Assembly: GCA_050084515.1 (NCBI GenBank)
Contig: CM114274.1
Span: 5,952,001-6,016,000, forward strand
Source of the DNA: Blasia pusilla
Lineage: Eukaryota; Marchantiophyta; Marchantiopsida; Blasiales
Direction of reading: 5' to 3'
Length of the DNA stretch: 64,000 bases
Shown here: piece by piece, positions 20,973-31,310 of the stretch
Position numbering within the stretch: position 1 is the first letter of the stretch
Layout: every line of letters begins with the position of its first letter
Notes under the pieces: generated by a model
What the model saw: only the letters and a program-made list of their open reading frames with translations
Told to the model about the DNA's origin: nothing
Database searches by the model: none
Made by a program: the position numbers and the translations under genes

Positions 20973-22430
20973 ATGGAGGTTGCGTCCTCTCCGAGTGACG
21001 TCACGATGGAGACTTGGGAGCCTGTGATAGGTCTCAAGTTGATAGGAGGAGAGCGACGGCGAGTTCATAGGTTTCTGAGAGGGCATGTCAATTGTTTTGC
21101 CTTCAATATGAGAGACTTGGGTACGCTGAAGGTTCTCGAGATACGGATTGAGTTGGCTAGTGATACGCCGATCTTTCATCGACCCTACAGGTATTCTGAT
21201 ATGGAGCGAGCCTTGATTCAGAGCAAGAGTCAAGACTTGTTGGAGGCAGGACTTGTGGAATTATCACATGGGGAGTATGCATCTGCCACAGTCATGCCGG
21301 CAAAGAAGGATATGTATGGCAATTGGACGGATAGGCGGATGTGTTGAGATTACCGTCCTATCAACCGACAGATGAGGTTAGATCGGTATGCCATGCCTAC
21401 TCCTGAGGAGATCTTTGATGCGGTAGGGCATGCAAAGATCTTTAGTACTTTAAATCTCCGTGCTAGCTATCATCAGCTTCCTATCAGGTTGGAGGACAAG
21501 GAGAAGACAACATTGTGGGGGATAGATCGGTTCGGGAGAGATTGTTTGTATCAGTGGCGGTTCTTACCATTTGGGTTGAAGAACGCGCCTGCGGAGTTTC
21601 AGAGAGTGATGGATAGGATTCTGGCTGGCTTGGATTTTGTACGATGTTACATAGATGATATTCTTATCTTTAGTTCCATGGTTGAGGAGCATGAGCGACA
21701 CTTGGAGGAGGTGTTTCGGCAATTGCAGTTACATGGATTGAAGTTACATCCAGGCAAGTGCAGGTTCTTTCAGGAGCAGATTGAGTACTTGGGACACACC
21801 ATATACCCAAGTGGGTTAGACGTTCAGCAGACAAAGGTAGAGGCTATTGCGCAGATTCCACGCCCTACAAATGTGAGTCGAGTCCGAGCATTTCTTGGAC
21901 AGGCGAACTTCTATCGACGGTATGTCAAGGGTTTTAGTGCGATCGCAAAGTCTTTGACCTTATTGACGAGACTTGATCAGGTTTGGTTGTGGGAAGATGA
22001 TCAGGAGCGAGCATTTCAGGAGCTCAAAGAAAGGTTGACGTCCTCACCCATTTTACAGAGACCGGTTAGGGGTCGCCCATTTCAGTTACATACGGATTGG
22101 AGCATGTTGGGTCTAGGAGCAGTGCTTACTCAGAGGGATGACGAGGAGAGGGAGTTCATTGTGGCTTACGCGAGCCGATCGAACAACATTGCAAAGGCGA
22201 AGTACAGTTCCTATGAGGGAGAGTGCTTGGCTGTAATGTGGGCCGTGGCACATTTTAGGTGCTATTTATTCGGCAACCCTTTCACACTTATCACTGATCA
22301 TCAGCCGTTGAGGTGGTTGATGGAGTCCGACAAGCTTACGGGAAAGCTTGCTAGGTGGGCTCTATTACTACACGAGTATGAGTTTGAGGTGGTTCATAGG
22401 CCGGTCGGCTGAACCAGGATGCGGATGGGT
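20973..22430 (+). pseudogene. Element A reverse transcriptase and RNase H
   Basis: A single frame from 20973 to 22412, interrupted only by TGA at 21345-21347. RT motifs appear in order: MPAKKDMYGNW, DYRPINRQ, TLNLRASYHQLPI, FLPFGLKNAPAEFQ, the catalytic RCYIDDILIFS, EYLGHTIYPSG and FLGQANFYRRYVKGFS. RNase H follows with its acidic residues visible in LHTDWSMLGLGAV, YEGECLAVMW and ITDHQPLRWL. A one-base frameshift at about 22405 leads into the integrase tether (LNQDADGLSPNP). This is the best preserved RT/RNase H of the window. Confidence 0.92.
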
Positions 22431-23527
22431 TGAGTCCTAACCCATGTCCGAAGTCGAGAGGCGACACAGAGCTCGATGGCACAGAGAGAGTGATGAGGAG
22501 ATGGTGCCCGGTTGGCATGCATCCGCCTATCTTTGTTGGTTGACTATGGCAGGTTAGCCACACGTGATGACTCGTGGTGGGATTGGATGATGAGTCTTTG
22601 GATCCGGAGGTTAGTGAGGAGGCGGCGGTGGTGGTCGTGATATCCATGACGACGTGGAGGTTGTGGAGTTCTTGCGCCTTTGGCGTCATTGCGAGTACAA
22701 TGAGTGTTAGGAGCGGGATCGGATCTCTGAGAGAGCCAAGAGGTTCGGTGGGAGGGACTCACATTTTGCGGGTATGGGGAGATGGTAGGATACGAGTGGT
22801 ACCTCATCCTTCCCAGCCGAGCACGTGTAGTGCGACATGCCCATGAGGAGTTGGGACATTTCGGAGTAAAAGCGTACTTACACTGACTTACTCCACGTTG
22901 AGATTGGTGGCGCGGCATGCATACTGGGGTACAGAATTTTCTGGCCAGATGTATGGTATGTGACAGAGTGCGTGCATCCTTCAATGCTCCCACTCCACAG
23001 TTACATCCTTTGCCGATTATGGGTTTAGGTTATCGGTGGACTTTAGACTTTGCGGGACCTTTGCCATTGGTGGGACGTCATCATAGGTACGTGTTGGTCA
23101 TGGTGGAGCATTTCTCCAAGTGGATAGAGTTGGTGGCACTACCAGACAAGGCGAGCAAGGAACAACTTATGCGTTTCTAGATCATGTGCTTAGTCACTTT
23201 GGTGCACCGGCGGAGGTGTTGGCCCGACCAAGGTACCGAGTTCAGGGGAGAGTTTCGGGCCTTGTGTGATCAGGGCCGATAGATCACCGCACCACGTCTA
23301 GGATCATCCTGAGGCGGATGGGTTGGCGGAGAGAGTGGTGATACGAAGTGAAGAGAGGATTGCGCAAGTATGGCTTGCGGCAGGGGGCGATTGAGGGAGT
23401 GGGACCTCTGTTGCCATGGTTGGCTATGGGTTATCGCTTTAGTCAGCAGGCATCCTTGGCTTCATTTTCACCGTACTTTTTGCGCTTTGGGAGAGAGCCT
23501 GATTTACCTGCAGCGATTTGACGTGAC
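22431..23527 (+). pseudogene. Element A integrase zinc module and DDE core
   Basis: Broken into several frames. Recognisable are VWGDGRIRVVPHPSQ, the zinc-module end RCMVCDRVRASFNAP (CxxC), the first catalytic Asp in WTLDFAGPLPL, the phrase VMVEHFSKWIELVALPDKAS, and, in other frames, the second Asp (DQGTEFRGEF) and the Glu (HPEADGLAERVV). This order is that of a gypsy-type integrase. Comparison with 30351-30079 (C) and 55516-55025 (B) supports each block. Confidence 0.85.
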
Positions 23528-24082
23528 ATGGCGGAGGTGTTAGATCTTGATGATCTAGATGTGTGGGTGCAAGCATGTTCTCAGAGGGCAGAAGTTTTTC
23601 GTAGCGTTATGCCTATGGCCTTTGAGAACTTAGCTATTTCCCAGCATAGAGATACATTGAGGTACACGACCATTCGTGGAGGAGGTTATCGTCTAGGGAT
23701 TAGGAGGTTTCATCCTGGAGATTACGTGTATTTACAGCAAGCGGCACCCACGACGCTAGATGTCACTGCAGGGCGCACGATCCTACGTGTGCGCGAGGTA
23801 TTACCGACCGGAGTCCTCATGTTGGAGGGACGGGATGGTATGGTTTGGAAGGATCATGTGCACAATTGTGCGCCATGTCATCTTCCGAACGTAGATGGGA
23901 CGGTGGATCCGAGCTTGGCAGTGGTACGTGCAAGCTTGAGGTGTATGTTGTGCGGATCTGCGAGGGGTGCAGCCACCATGTTGGTATGTGATGGTTGTTC
24001 TCGAGGGTGGCATATGTCATGTCTGAGCCCCCCTCTTGATGTGGTTCCCACGGGACGATGGATGTGTCCGAGATGTGTATAG
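23528..24082 (+). pseudogene. Element A integrase C-terminus with PHD finger
   Basis: 184 open codons ending at a natural TAG. The first 120 residues form the integrase C-terminal region (YVYLQQAAPTTLDVTAGRT, then LPTGVLMLEGRDGMVWKDH), the place of the GPY/F module. The last 45 form a complete C4HC3 PHD finger: CMLC, CDGC, HMSC and CPRC, with the usual Trp before CPRC (GRWMCPRC). PHD fingers commonly read histone H3 tails, so this module probably replaces the chromodomain of G1 as a chromatin-targeting device; that role is inferred. This domain is intact in element A and damaged in B, C and D. Confidence 0.9.
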
Positions 24083-24143
24083 GGTAGTAGGTCATGTCAG
24101 AGAGATGTGATATTTTCTATCCGGAGTTAGGGAGATCCAACTG

Positions 24144-24296
24144 CCAGCTAGGGGGGCGGTTGTGTGATCTCCATGTATATGTATGAGTTGATTTTTGTAC
24201 ATGTGTGGATCGACCCGTGTGTGGGGAAGATCAGTGTTGTGTGGTGTAGATGTGACGAGCGATGTATGTTGTGTAGCGATATGTATGCGCACGACA
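24144..24296 (+). repeat. Purine tract and repeat B, 3' end of element A
   Basis: The polypurine run CAGCTAGGGGGGCGGTTG ends at about 24161. The B repeat follows (TGTGATCTCCATG...GCGCACGACA), homologous to B1 and B2 of elements B and D. No A2-B2 follows. The element ends at 24296 and is followed by the TGAG duplication. Confidence 0.8.
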
Positions 24297-24300
24297 TGAG
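24297..24300. other. Target-site duplication TGAG, right copy of element A
   Basis: Matches 18596-18599. Confidence 0.75.
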
Positions 24301-25398
24301 TTAAATGACTCCGGAAAATTTGAGTTAGGTTGTTGATCTTAAAGAAGGACAGTGCTATAATCTCCTCGTAGTGAGGATAATGAATAAAACAATGAAGGTA
24401 TTCTCTCAGCCACTGCGAGATTCATAATGAAGCTGATATATTTCAGACCATAAATTATGAGAACACAATAAGTTCAAACTTATAATTTAGGATGTTAGTT
24501 GTACTACGATTTGACTTTACATGTGAGATAGTTTAGGTATGGTTTGAGGTTGGACTTTTTTTTTGCAATAAATGTTATTTGTACAAAAAAAATCCATAAA
24601 CGCTTGAAGTTGATATAAAAATAAAAATTTGGCAATAAGGGTAATGAAATATATTTAATTAAACTTAATTGGACTTGCGTGTAGCAATAGCTACGCACTA
24701 GATTTTGTTGTTTCTTTACTTAGTTTGTCAGAACTACTATATAATTATTAGGCCACTCCCTTATCCTGCTTCACACTTATAACATAGATAGTGTAAGCCC
24801 ATGCGATGCACGAGTTTAAATTAACTCACAAAATTCTCATGTGCCATTTTAAATCAATTTTTACAATTTTATTAGTTAAAATAGCAAATGATTGATCATA
24901 ATGATTTAGAAAGCAAACAACCCTATTAGCTGAAAGTACGTTCTCAAAAGAAAAGGAGTTGGCAAATTGAAAGGGCACTCTACAATAATAATAGATATAA
25001 GTTTGATTTTTGTTTGCTATACATTATGAGGTTTTCCAATATGTCTTTTATGATAAGCGGGAATTAGTAACTCTATGGGATGCCATGAACGGAAATACAA
25101 CAAATTAAAAAATTTATTATTGGAAATTATTGTTGATAAATGTTTTCCCCATCCAAACATGGTTTTGAAAAATATCTTGATTATACCATTAAAAATAAGC
25201 CCATAATTATTTCCATAATAGACATAATATGAAGTGCCCAACTAAGCTCAGTTTTTCATAAATAAAAAAATTTATCCAACTTAAAAAAATTTTGTAGAGC
25301 ACGGGAAAAAAGGAAAACGACATAGACTAAGCAAATTTAAAGGAGATTGGGATTTTTTTATTTAGATATTATAATTAAAAAATAGAGAACTTAAATCT
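24301..25398. other. AT-rich gap, no gene
   Basis: AT-rich, with Helitron-end-like fragments: a short hairpin GCGTGTAGC-AATA-GCTACGC directly followed by ACTAG at about 24684-24707, and a GCCCATGCGATGCACGAG block near 24797. They do not pair into a convincing element. No coding region is recognised. Confidence 0.5.
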
Positions 25399-25402
25399 AT
25401 GC

Positions 25403-26043
25403 TGTCACGACTTTTAAGGATAGATCGGAGAGATCTGGTAGAGCGCCTGCGCGAGTAGAGGAGGACAAGCTCAAGAGGTCAAGGATGACCTGTTGAGGTC
25501 CCCGAAAAGAGAGCAGGTTTCCCTTTCATTTCGGCTTATTTGGAGCCATATATAGAAACTTTCTATTTCAATCAAGTTTCCGTATTTGGTATATTTGACC
25601 TTCCACTTTGGGAAGTGGCCCTTGACCCGCTACAACAGATGAAGAGCCAAGGAGGTGACCTGCGAGCATATGTTACCAAGGAGAGAGCTTGGGAGAGCGA
25701 AGGGGGTATACCTCAAGGAGAGAGAGCTTGAGAGTTTATTCTCTCTTTGTTGAACCTCTTGGCATGAGGCGTCGGAGCTATAGTCTTTCTTGACTTGTGA
25801 GTGTAACCCAAACCTCTCATTAGGAGAGTCGGTTTGGTTTGATATTGAAAGAGACATGTGAGAGTGCACACATTTGAGAGCTATGGTGTTGAGAAAGATT
25901 GGATCTACTTGATTTATTGGAGATATTTTGGTACTTCTTGTCTCGTTGTTTGGATGCTATGAGTTAACATGGAATCGTGCGTGTTTGTATGTATGTTTGG
26001 CGACAATAATATATGTTGTGTAGTGACATGTATGCGCATGCCA
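25403..26043 (+). repeat. Solo A-B repeat of the element-C subfamily, with 4-bp target duplication
   Basis: 641 bp, starting TGTCACGAC and ending GCGCATGCCA. It matches, end to end and in inverse orientation, the terminal A2-B2 unit of element C (28327-28953). It is flanked by perfect ATGC copies at 25399-25402 and 26044-26047. It contains a TATATA box near 25544 and a TTGACCCGCTACAA region corresponding to the hairpin of C. It probably arose by recombination between A1 and A2 of a full element. Confidence 0.85.
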
Positions 26044-26047
26044 ATGC

Positions 26048-26411
26048 CCTATTTTTGCTTCTTTTTTCCTTCCTTTCATTTAGAGTAGAAAATGTTTTTA
26101 AAACCAATATGCGGCCCCTTTTTCGGGTTTTGAGTTGTACTGAGGAGGAGGGAGTGATACAAATCGTGACATGAAGGCTAGGAAGGATGGCTAGAAATAG
26201 GCTATTTTGTATCGTATTAATGAAGAATTAATATTGACACGGATGCTAACATCTTATCGTTAAAAACTCATATCCTATACTCTACAAGCATACATAATAA
26301 CTTGCATTTTGCAAGCTCTGCACTTAGAATCGACTTCTTGTAGGGGCTGTAAAGAGTGAATCAAAGGCCTTACATTCTCATGTGCCTATTCCCTTGGACG
26401 TTGGCAGTATG
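26048..26411. other. Gap without recognised feature
   Basis: Mixed sequence between a solo repeat and an LTR piece. No motif recognised. Confidence 0.5.
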
Positions 26412-26925
26412 TGTCGCGCAAGCTTGCGTTCATCGAGTCATGCTCTCCTTATTGTTTTGTATCCATACACACTCACATTAGCTATGCTTTGGGTCAACTA
26501 GCCTTGTGTCTCTCGAGTCTTGGTCTCGTGACATCCTTGAAGCTAAATCAATCAAAACCAGGTTAGATATCAACCTAACCCCTTATTCTCCAAAAAAGGT
26601 AAGTCCTTCAAGACTTGGGACCAACTTCCTTGATAGTTTGGAACCTAAAATGGCATAACGCGCTTAGTGGTCCAAAATGCCTAATGAACCTCAAACAAGT
26701 CTCTAATTCGGACAAAATATATGAGTCACATGTGAAGATCCAAGGCTGGTGTCCATAATTAGCCCACCTAGACTTGGCTTGGTTTCAAAACCTCTTGTGG
26801 GACATGAGCTCTACTCAATTCCTGCTTGACCTTTGATCTTCTTATCCGAGATCAAGATCCTTATCATTTGAGACGTCTATAAAGGTTTGCGTATCACGTC
26901 TCTTAGAATGGATCGACAAGTGTCC
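26412..26925 (-). repeat. LTR fragment of the G1-related family
   Basis: Starts TGTCGCGCA and shares scattered blocks with the solo LTRs at 39989 and 44950: the CATCCATACACAC region, the GGTCAACTAGCCTTG region, 'caagacttggg', 'tggtccaaa', and the TCATTTGAGACRT segment near the end. It is shortened by internal deletions and its end is lost where the next repeat begins. Confidence 0.65.
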
Positions 26926-26928
26926 ATA

Positions 26929-27455
26929 TGGCATCTTCAAGGAGATCGTAAAACAACCTCAGGAGATTAAGGATGATTTTTTTAAGGCATTACATAACAT
27001 GAGGGAGCATATTTTCCCTTCATTTTCATTTCTTTGGAGCTATATTGAGAAAATTGCTATTTTCTATAAGTCCATCTTATGAGTATAATTTACTTTCTAC
27101 TTTGGGAAGTATCCCTCGACCCCCTATTGCGAGTCAAGAGTCAAGAAGATAGCCTACAAGCATAGGTTACCATCGAGAAAGCTTGGGAAAAGGAAGGGGA
27201 TGTACCCAAGGGATGTAAGATTTGGAGCTCATTCTCTATTTGTTGAACCTCTGGGCATGAGGTGCAAGAGTTATGGTCCTCGTTGCCTTGTGAGTAACCC
27301 AATCCTCTCATTAAGAGAGAAGGTTTCATTTGACATGAGAAAGAGATGGAGTTTTTGTGAGAGATTTTGAGTGATCTAAATTTATTAGAGATATTTTGCT
27401 ATACAATCGTCTTAGTAATCTGGATGCCATGAGTTCGTATGGTATCTTGCATGTA
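26929..27455 (+). repeat. Truncated solo A-B repeat, element-C subfamily
   Basis: Diverged plus-strand copy of 25403-26043: shared blocks are 'ggaagt', CTTGACCC-like 'cctcgacccc', 'aagcttggga', TTGTTGAACCTCT and TCTCATTAAGAGAG. It stops inside B at 27455, where element D begins, so D inserted into it. Confidence 0.7.
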
Positions 27456-28068
27456 TGTCATGCACATACACATCGTTACACAACCCACATTGCTAGTCAA
27501 ATCTACATATTACACAACACGGATCTTCCTAACACATTGGTCGATCCATCCATCCATCAAACAAACTCACCGATGTACATCGAGATTACATAACAAATAT
27601 AAAGTAAAAACGGCACACCTTGCCTAAAACTCCACTCTTGAATCTACATCGACACATTGATCCTTATCCACCCTCTACTATCAAGGAATCGGGACGCTAG
27701 CACCCTAGTCTTATCTCACATACGAGCAAGAGAGATGCTCCAACGGCCCAACATGAGAAAGATGGCTTGGAATAGCCATCTTCCTCCCTTATATAGTTTT
27801 AGGAAGAGCCAAAAGGCTCTTCCCCTAAAAATAGCAATACTCATGGTAACCTACGCACACATGTTAGCAAGGGTGGGTGACATGCTCAACAAGTCACCCG
27901 GCTAACAAAGACCAAAACAAGAAAGTGGTTTAAAAAAATTCCTGACATAGCGAAACTATCTTCAACCCCATTCGACATCTCAGGAAAAAGTTACACTCAA
28001 GACAATCTGTTGGCTCTATATGCCCTTGCGATGATAGATCTCTACATATTGGCTACTAAGATGTGATA
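27456..28068 (-). repeat. Terminal A2-B2 unit of element D
   Basis: 613 bp. On the minus strand it starts TATCACATCTTAGTAGCC (TGTC decayed to TATC) and ends TGTGCATGACA. It holds the conserved hairpin (arms 27802-27810 and 27815-27823) and, beyond it, the TATA box. Confidence 0.8.
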
Positions 28069-28070
28069 GT

Positions 28071-28207
28071 TGTCGTGCGCATACACATGGCTACACAATC
28101 CACATCGTTAATCACATCTACGCACCACAAAACACCGATCTTTCTAACCCATAGGTCGATCCGTCCATAAACCAAATAAACTCACAAATTTCCATCAAGA
28201 TCACACA
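28071..28207 (-). repeat. Repeat B1 of element D
   Basis: On the minus strand it runs from TGTGTGATCTTGATGG to GTATGCGCACGACA. It matches the B2 part of the same element (27456-27590) and lies between the coding end and A2. Confidence 0.8.
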
Positions 28208-28326
28208 ACTTCCACCCTAACCGGCAGTTGGATCCACCCAACTCTAGATAGCAGATATCACATCTCCTTGACATGATCTACTATCCTATACACATCTCTG
28301 ACATATCCATCGTCATGTGGGAACTA

Positions 28327-28953
28327 TGTCGTGCGCATACATATCGCTACACAACATACATCGTTGTCATCAAACACACACAACTCCATGCTAACTCATG
28401 GCATCCATACACAGAGGCGAGAAGTACCAAAATATCTCCAATAAAGTAAGATCCAATCTCTCTCTACACCATCTCACACCATAACTCTTAAAGGTGTGCA
28501 CTCTCTCTCATGTCAAACCAAACCCACTCTCCTAATGAGAGGCTTGGGTTACACTCACAAGGCAAGTGACCATAGCTCCGCCGCCTTATGCGAAGAGGTT
28601 CAACAAAGAGAGAATAAGCTTTCAAGCTCTCTCTCTTTGAGGTATACCCCCTTCCCTCTCCCAAGCCCTCTCAACGGTAACCTATGCTCGCAAGTCACCT
28701 CCTTGGCTCTTGACCCACTATAGCGGGTCAAGGGCCACTTTCCAAAGTGGAAAGGCAACTATTTCCAACATGGGAACTTACCCAAAATAGTAAGTTTCTA
28801 TATTTGGCTCCAAATGAGCTGAAACGCCGAGAGACCTGCTCTCTCAAGTTTCTCGGGGCCTCAATAGGTCATCCTCAACTTCCTGGGCCTATCCTCCACT
28901 ACTCGTGCAGACGTTCTGCTAGATCTCACGTATATATCCTAACAGTCGTGACA
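28327..28953 (-). repeat. Terminal A2-B2 unit of element C
   Basis: 627 bp, starting (minus strand) TGTCACGACTG at 28953 and ending GCGCACGACA at 28327. The solo repeat 25403-26043 is the same unit in the other orientation. It includes a hairpin around CTTGACCC...GGGTCAAG (28705-28736). Confidence 0.85.
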
Positions 28954-28955
28954 AC

Positions 28956-29089
28956 TGTCGTGCGCATACATATCGCTACACAACATACATCGATGTCATC
29001 GAACACACACACAAACACACATGATTCCATGCTAACTCATGGCATCCATACACTGAGGCGAGAAGTACCAAGATATCTCCAATCGCCCC
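28956..29089 (-). repeat. Repeat B1 of element C with adjoining purine tract
   Basis: On the minus strand CAGCTAGGGGGCGATT (about 29097-29082) is followed by GGAGATATCTTGGTACTTC and runs to GCGCACGACA. It is nearly identical to B2 (28327-28460). Two bases (28954-28955) separate it from A2. Confidence 0.85.
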
Positions 29090-29289
29090 CCTAGCTGGTG
29101 GTTTGGTCCCTCTAACTCTAGATAGCCATCTATTCCTACCTACCACGATATACATCTCTAGGGCGCTGAGAGCAGAAAGGCCGGGTGCTCATGTGGCCCC
29201 ATCGTTAGTCGCCTTCCTGTCATCCATGTCACAAAAAAGTCAGAATCGAAACCTACCTAGTATCTCCTCTATGAACATCTGGGACACAT

Positions 29290-30012
29290 TCATCGTCCCC
29301 AAGGAACCCTAGTGAGAGGTGGCGTCAGACATGCCATATGCCGACCTCTCGAACATCCATCACAGACTAGCATCCTGGCCGCACCACAAGCAGAATCATA
29401 CAACATACAACGCAAGAATACAGGAACTACTGTTGAGCTCAAATCTACTGTACCATCAATGTTAGGTAGGTGACATGGCGCACAATTACGCACATGGTCC
29501 TTCCATACCATACCATCGCGTCCCTCCAGCAAGAGAACACCGGATGGCAAAATGTCGTGCACTCTCGGAATAGTGCGCCCTGCACTCACATCCAACGTCA
29601 TTGGTGCCGTGTGCTGCAAGTAGACGTTATCTCTATGATGAAACCTCCAGATAGTTGGTTGATAATCACCACCCCAAATAGTTGCATACCTCAACGTATC
29701 CCGATGTTGCGCAATCGCCAAGTTCTCAAACGCCATGGACATCATTCTCCGAAATAACTCAGCCCTCTGAGAACATGCTCGCATCCATATATCTGGGTCA
29801 TAAAGGTCCTGCACCTCATCATCATCTCCACGAATGGCCACATGTAAATCTGGCTCTTGGCCATAAAGTAGCAAGTATGGTGAAAAAGACGCTAAGGATG
29901 TCTGCCTGCTGAATCTGTATCCCATCGCCAACCACGAAAATTGGAGGTCCCAATCTCCTAGGTAACCTCTCTGCAAGCCATACTTGCGTAAACCCCTCTT
30001 CATCATATGCAC
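29290..30012 (-). pseudogene. Element C integrase C-terminus with PHD finger
   Basis: 240 open codons. The N-terminal part continues the integrase core after the catalytic Glu (KRGLRKYGLQRGYLGDWDLQ, then SLASFSPYLLLYGQEPDL). The middle has the C-terminal module (DNVYLQHTAPMTLD, then SGVLLLEGRDGMVWKDHVRN). The end is a PHD finger with one ligand changed (CMLY instead of CMLC) and its conserved Trp codon turned into TGA, leaving MCPRC beyond the stop. Otherwise it is colinear with 23528-24082 of element A. Confidence 0.88.
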
Positions 30013-30800
30013 GACACTCTTTGCTAATCCATCCGCCTCGGAATGATCTCGCGAGGTCGTGCGGTGGTCGATCTACGCCTAATCACACAAGGCCTCAAAC
30101 TCACCGCAAAACTCAGTACCCTGGTCTGTCAACACCTCAACCGGTGTGCCATAATGACTCAATACTCTGTCGAGGAAGGCATAAGCTACTCCCTCACTCG
30201 CTTTGTCAGGCAATGCAACCAACTTGATCCACTTCGAGAAGTGCTCGACCATCACCAACACATAACGACTGTGACGCTGTGTCAAAGGCAAAGATCCTGC
30301 AAAATCCAAACTCCATCTATACCCTAAGCCCATGATCGGTAATGGATGCAACTATGGAGTCGAAGCATTGAACGATGCTTGGACCCGATCACACACCATG
30401 CACCTCGCAAAAATTTTTAACGTCAGTCTGCATACTTTGCCACCAATACTGAATCTGGAACAAGCTGTACGTCTGCTTTACCCCAAAGTGACCCAACTCC
30501 TCGTGGGCATGCTACACTAGTCGTGCTCTCTGCAAAGGATGCGGCACAACGCGTACACTGCTATCCTTCCAAACCCTCAAAACATGTGTCCCCTCCCAAC
30601 GGAACCATCTGGCCCACTATAGGATCCGATCCCGCTCTCTAGCACCCACGGTGCTCGCAACGCTGCCAATACGAAGGTACTCCAAGACTACTCCATCATC
30701 ATGAATATCTCGGCGACTTGTCATCTCCTCACTGGCCTTGGGATCCAAGGACTCTCCACTAGACCTCGCCATCGAAGTCTCCACACTCTGGCTCTCCATA
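30013..30800 (-). pseudogene. Element C integrase zinc module and core
   Basis: The core (30351-30079) shows the first Asp in RWSLDFAGSLPL, the phrase YVLVMVEHFSKWIKLVALPD and the second Asp in EVLTDQGTEFCGEF. The Glu lies in SEADGLAKSVVH just below. The zinc module with ARCMVCDRVQASFN is readable at about 30410-30370. All three DDE residues are present, but in-frame stops (for example at about 30344) interrupt the chain. Confidence 0.85.
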
Positions 30801-31310
30801 GCCAACATGCCTAAAAAGAATGACGCGTGCCATCCTGGCACTGACTCCTCATCACTCTCTCCATGCCATCGAGCTCCAGTCGCATCTCGCTGACTCGGGC
30901 ATGGGTTAGGACTCAACCCATCTACATCTTGGTTGAGCGTCCTAGATCTATGTACCACCTGAAAATCATACTCCTGCTACAACAGAGCCCATCTCGCAAG
31001 CTTCCTTCTAAGCTTGTCGGACTCCGCCCAACCACTTTAGTGGTTGAAAATCAGTGATGATGGTAAAGGGGTTGCCGAATAAGTAACACCTGAAAAGCGC
31101 GACAACCCACATTGTAGCCAAGCACTCACCCTCATACGAGTTGTACTTTGCTTTTGCAGCGTTGTTTGAGCAGCTAGCGTAAGCCACCACGAACTCTCTA
31201 CCCTCATCATCATCCTGGGTGGGCACCGCTCGAAGTCCCAACATGCTCCAATATGTGTGCAATTGGAAAGGACGCCCCCTGATCAGTCTCCTCGAGATGG
31301 GCGCAGACGT
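30801..31310 (-). pseudogene. Element C RNase H and tether
   Basis: RNase H at 31300-31020: FQLHTYWSMLGLRAV (the first catalytic Asp of HTDW is Tyr here), YEGECLATMWVVA and TDFQPLKWL. The tether LNQDVDGLSPNPCPSQR follows at about 30930. The loss of the first acidic residue would inactivate RNase H. Confidence 0.85.

Larger units (their letters stand above)
18600..24296 (+). mobile_element. Ty3/gypsy-like element A of the A/B-repeat family
   Basis: Plus-strand retroelement with 5' repeat A1, a long leader, a gag remnant, protease, a conserved stop context, RT, RNase H, integrase and PHD finger, then a purine tract and a single B repeat. It starts TGTCAC, ends GCACGACA and is flanked by TGAG duplications. 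Unlike an LTR element, its two ends (A at the left, B at the right) do not share sequence. Compared with elements B and C it lacks most of gag and has no methyltransferase. One in-frame stop in RT and two or more frameshifts make it non-functional, but it is the best preserved copy of RT through PHD. Confidence 0.85.
27456..28326 (-). mobile_element. Element D: 3' end of an A/B-repeat family element
   Basis: Minus strand. From right to left: the last codons of a PHD finger (28326-28286, WICQRCV then stop, preceded by an in-frame TGA), a decayed purine tract near 28212-28225, B1 (28207-28071), a 2-bp spacer (28070-28069) and the terminal A2-B2 unit (28068-27456). It belongs to the subfamily of elements A and B. 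The rest of D is missing because element C begins at 28327, inside D's PHD codons. Confidence 0.8.

Noticed and set aside
22431-24082. Ginger1-type DNA transposon (gypsy-like integrase, PHD, 4-bp duplications)
   Set aside because: The same units carry gag, protease, RT and RNase H, so they are retroelements. The shared features may still reflect related integrases.
24684-24707. Helitron 3' end (hairpin plus ACTAG)
   Set aside because: The base after CTAG is A instead of T and no matching TC start was found upstream.
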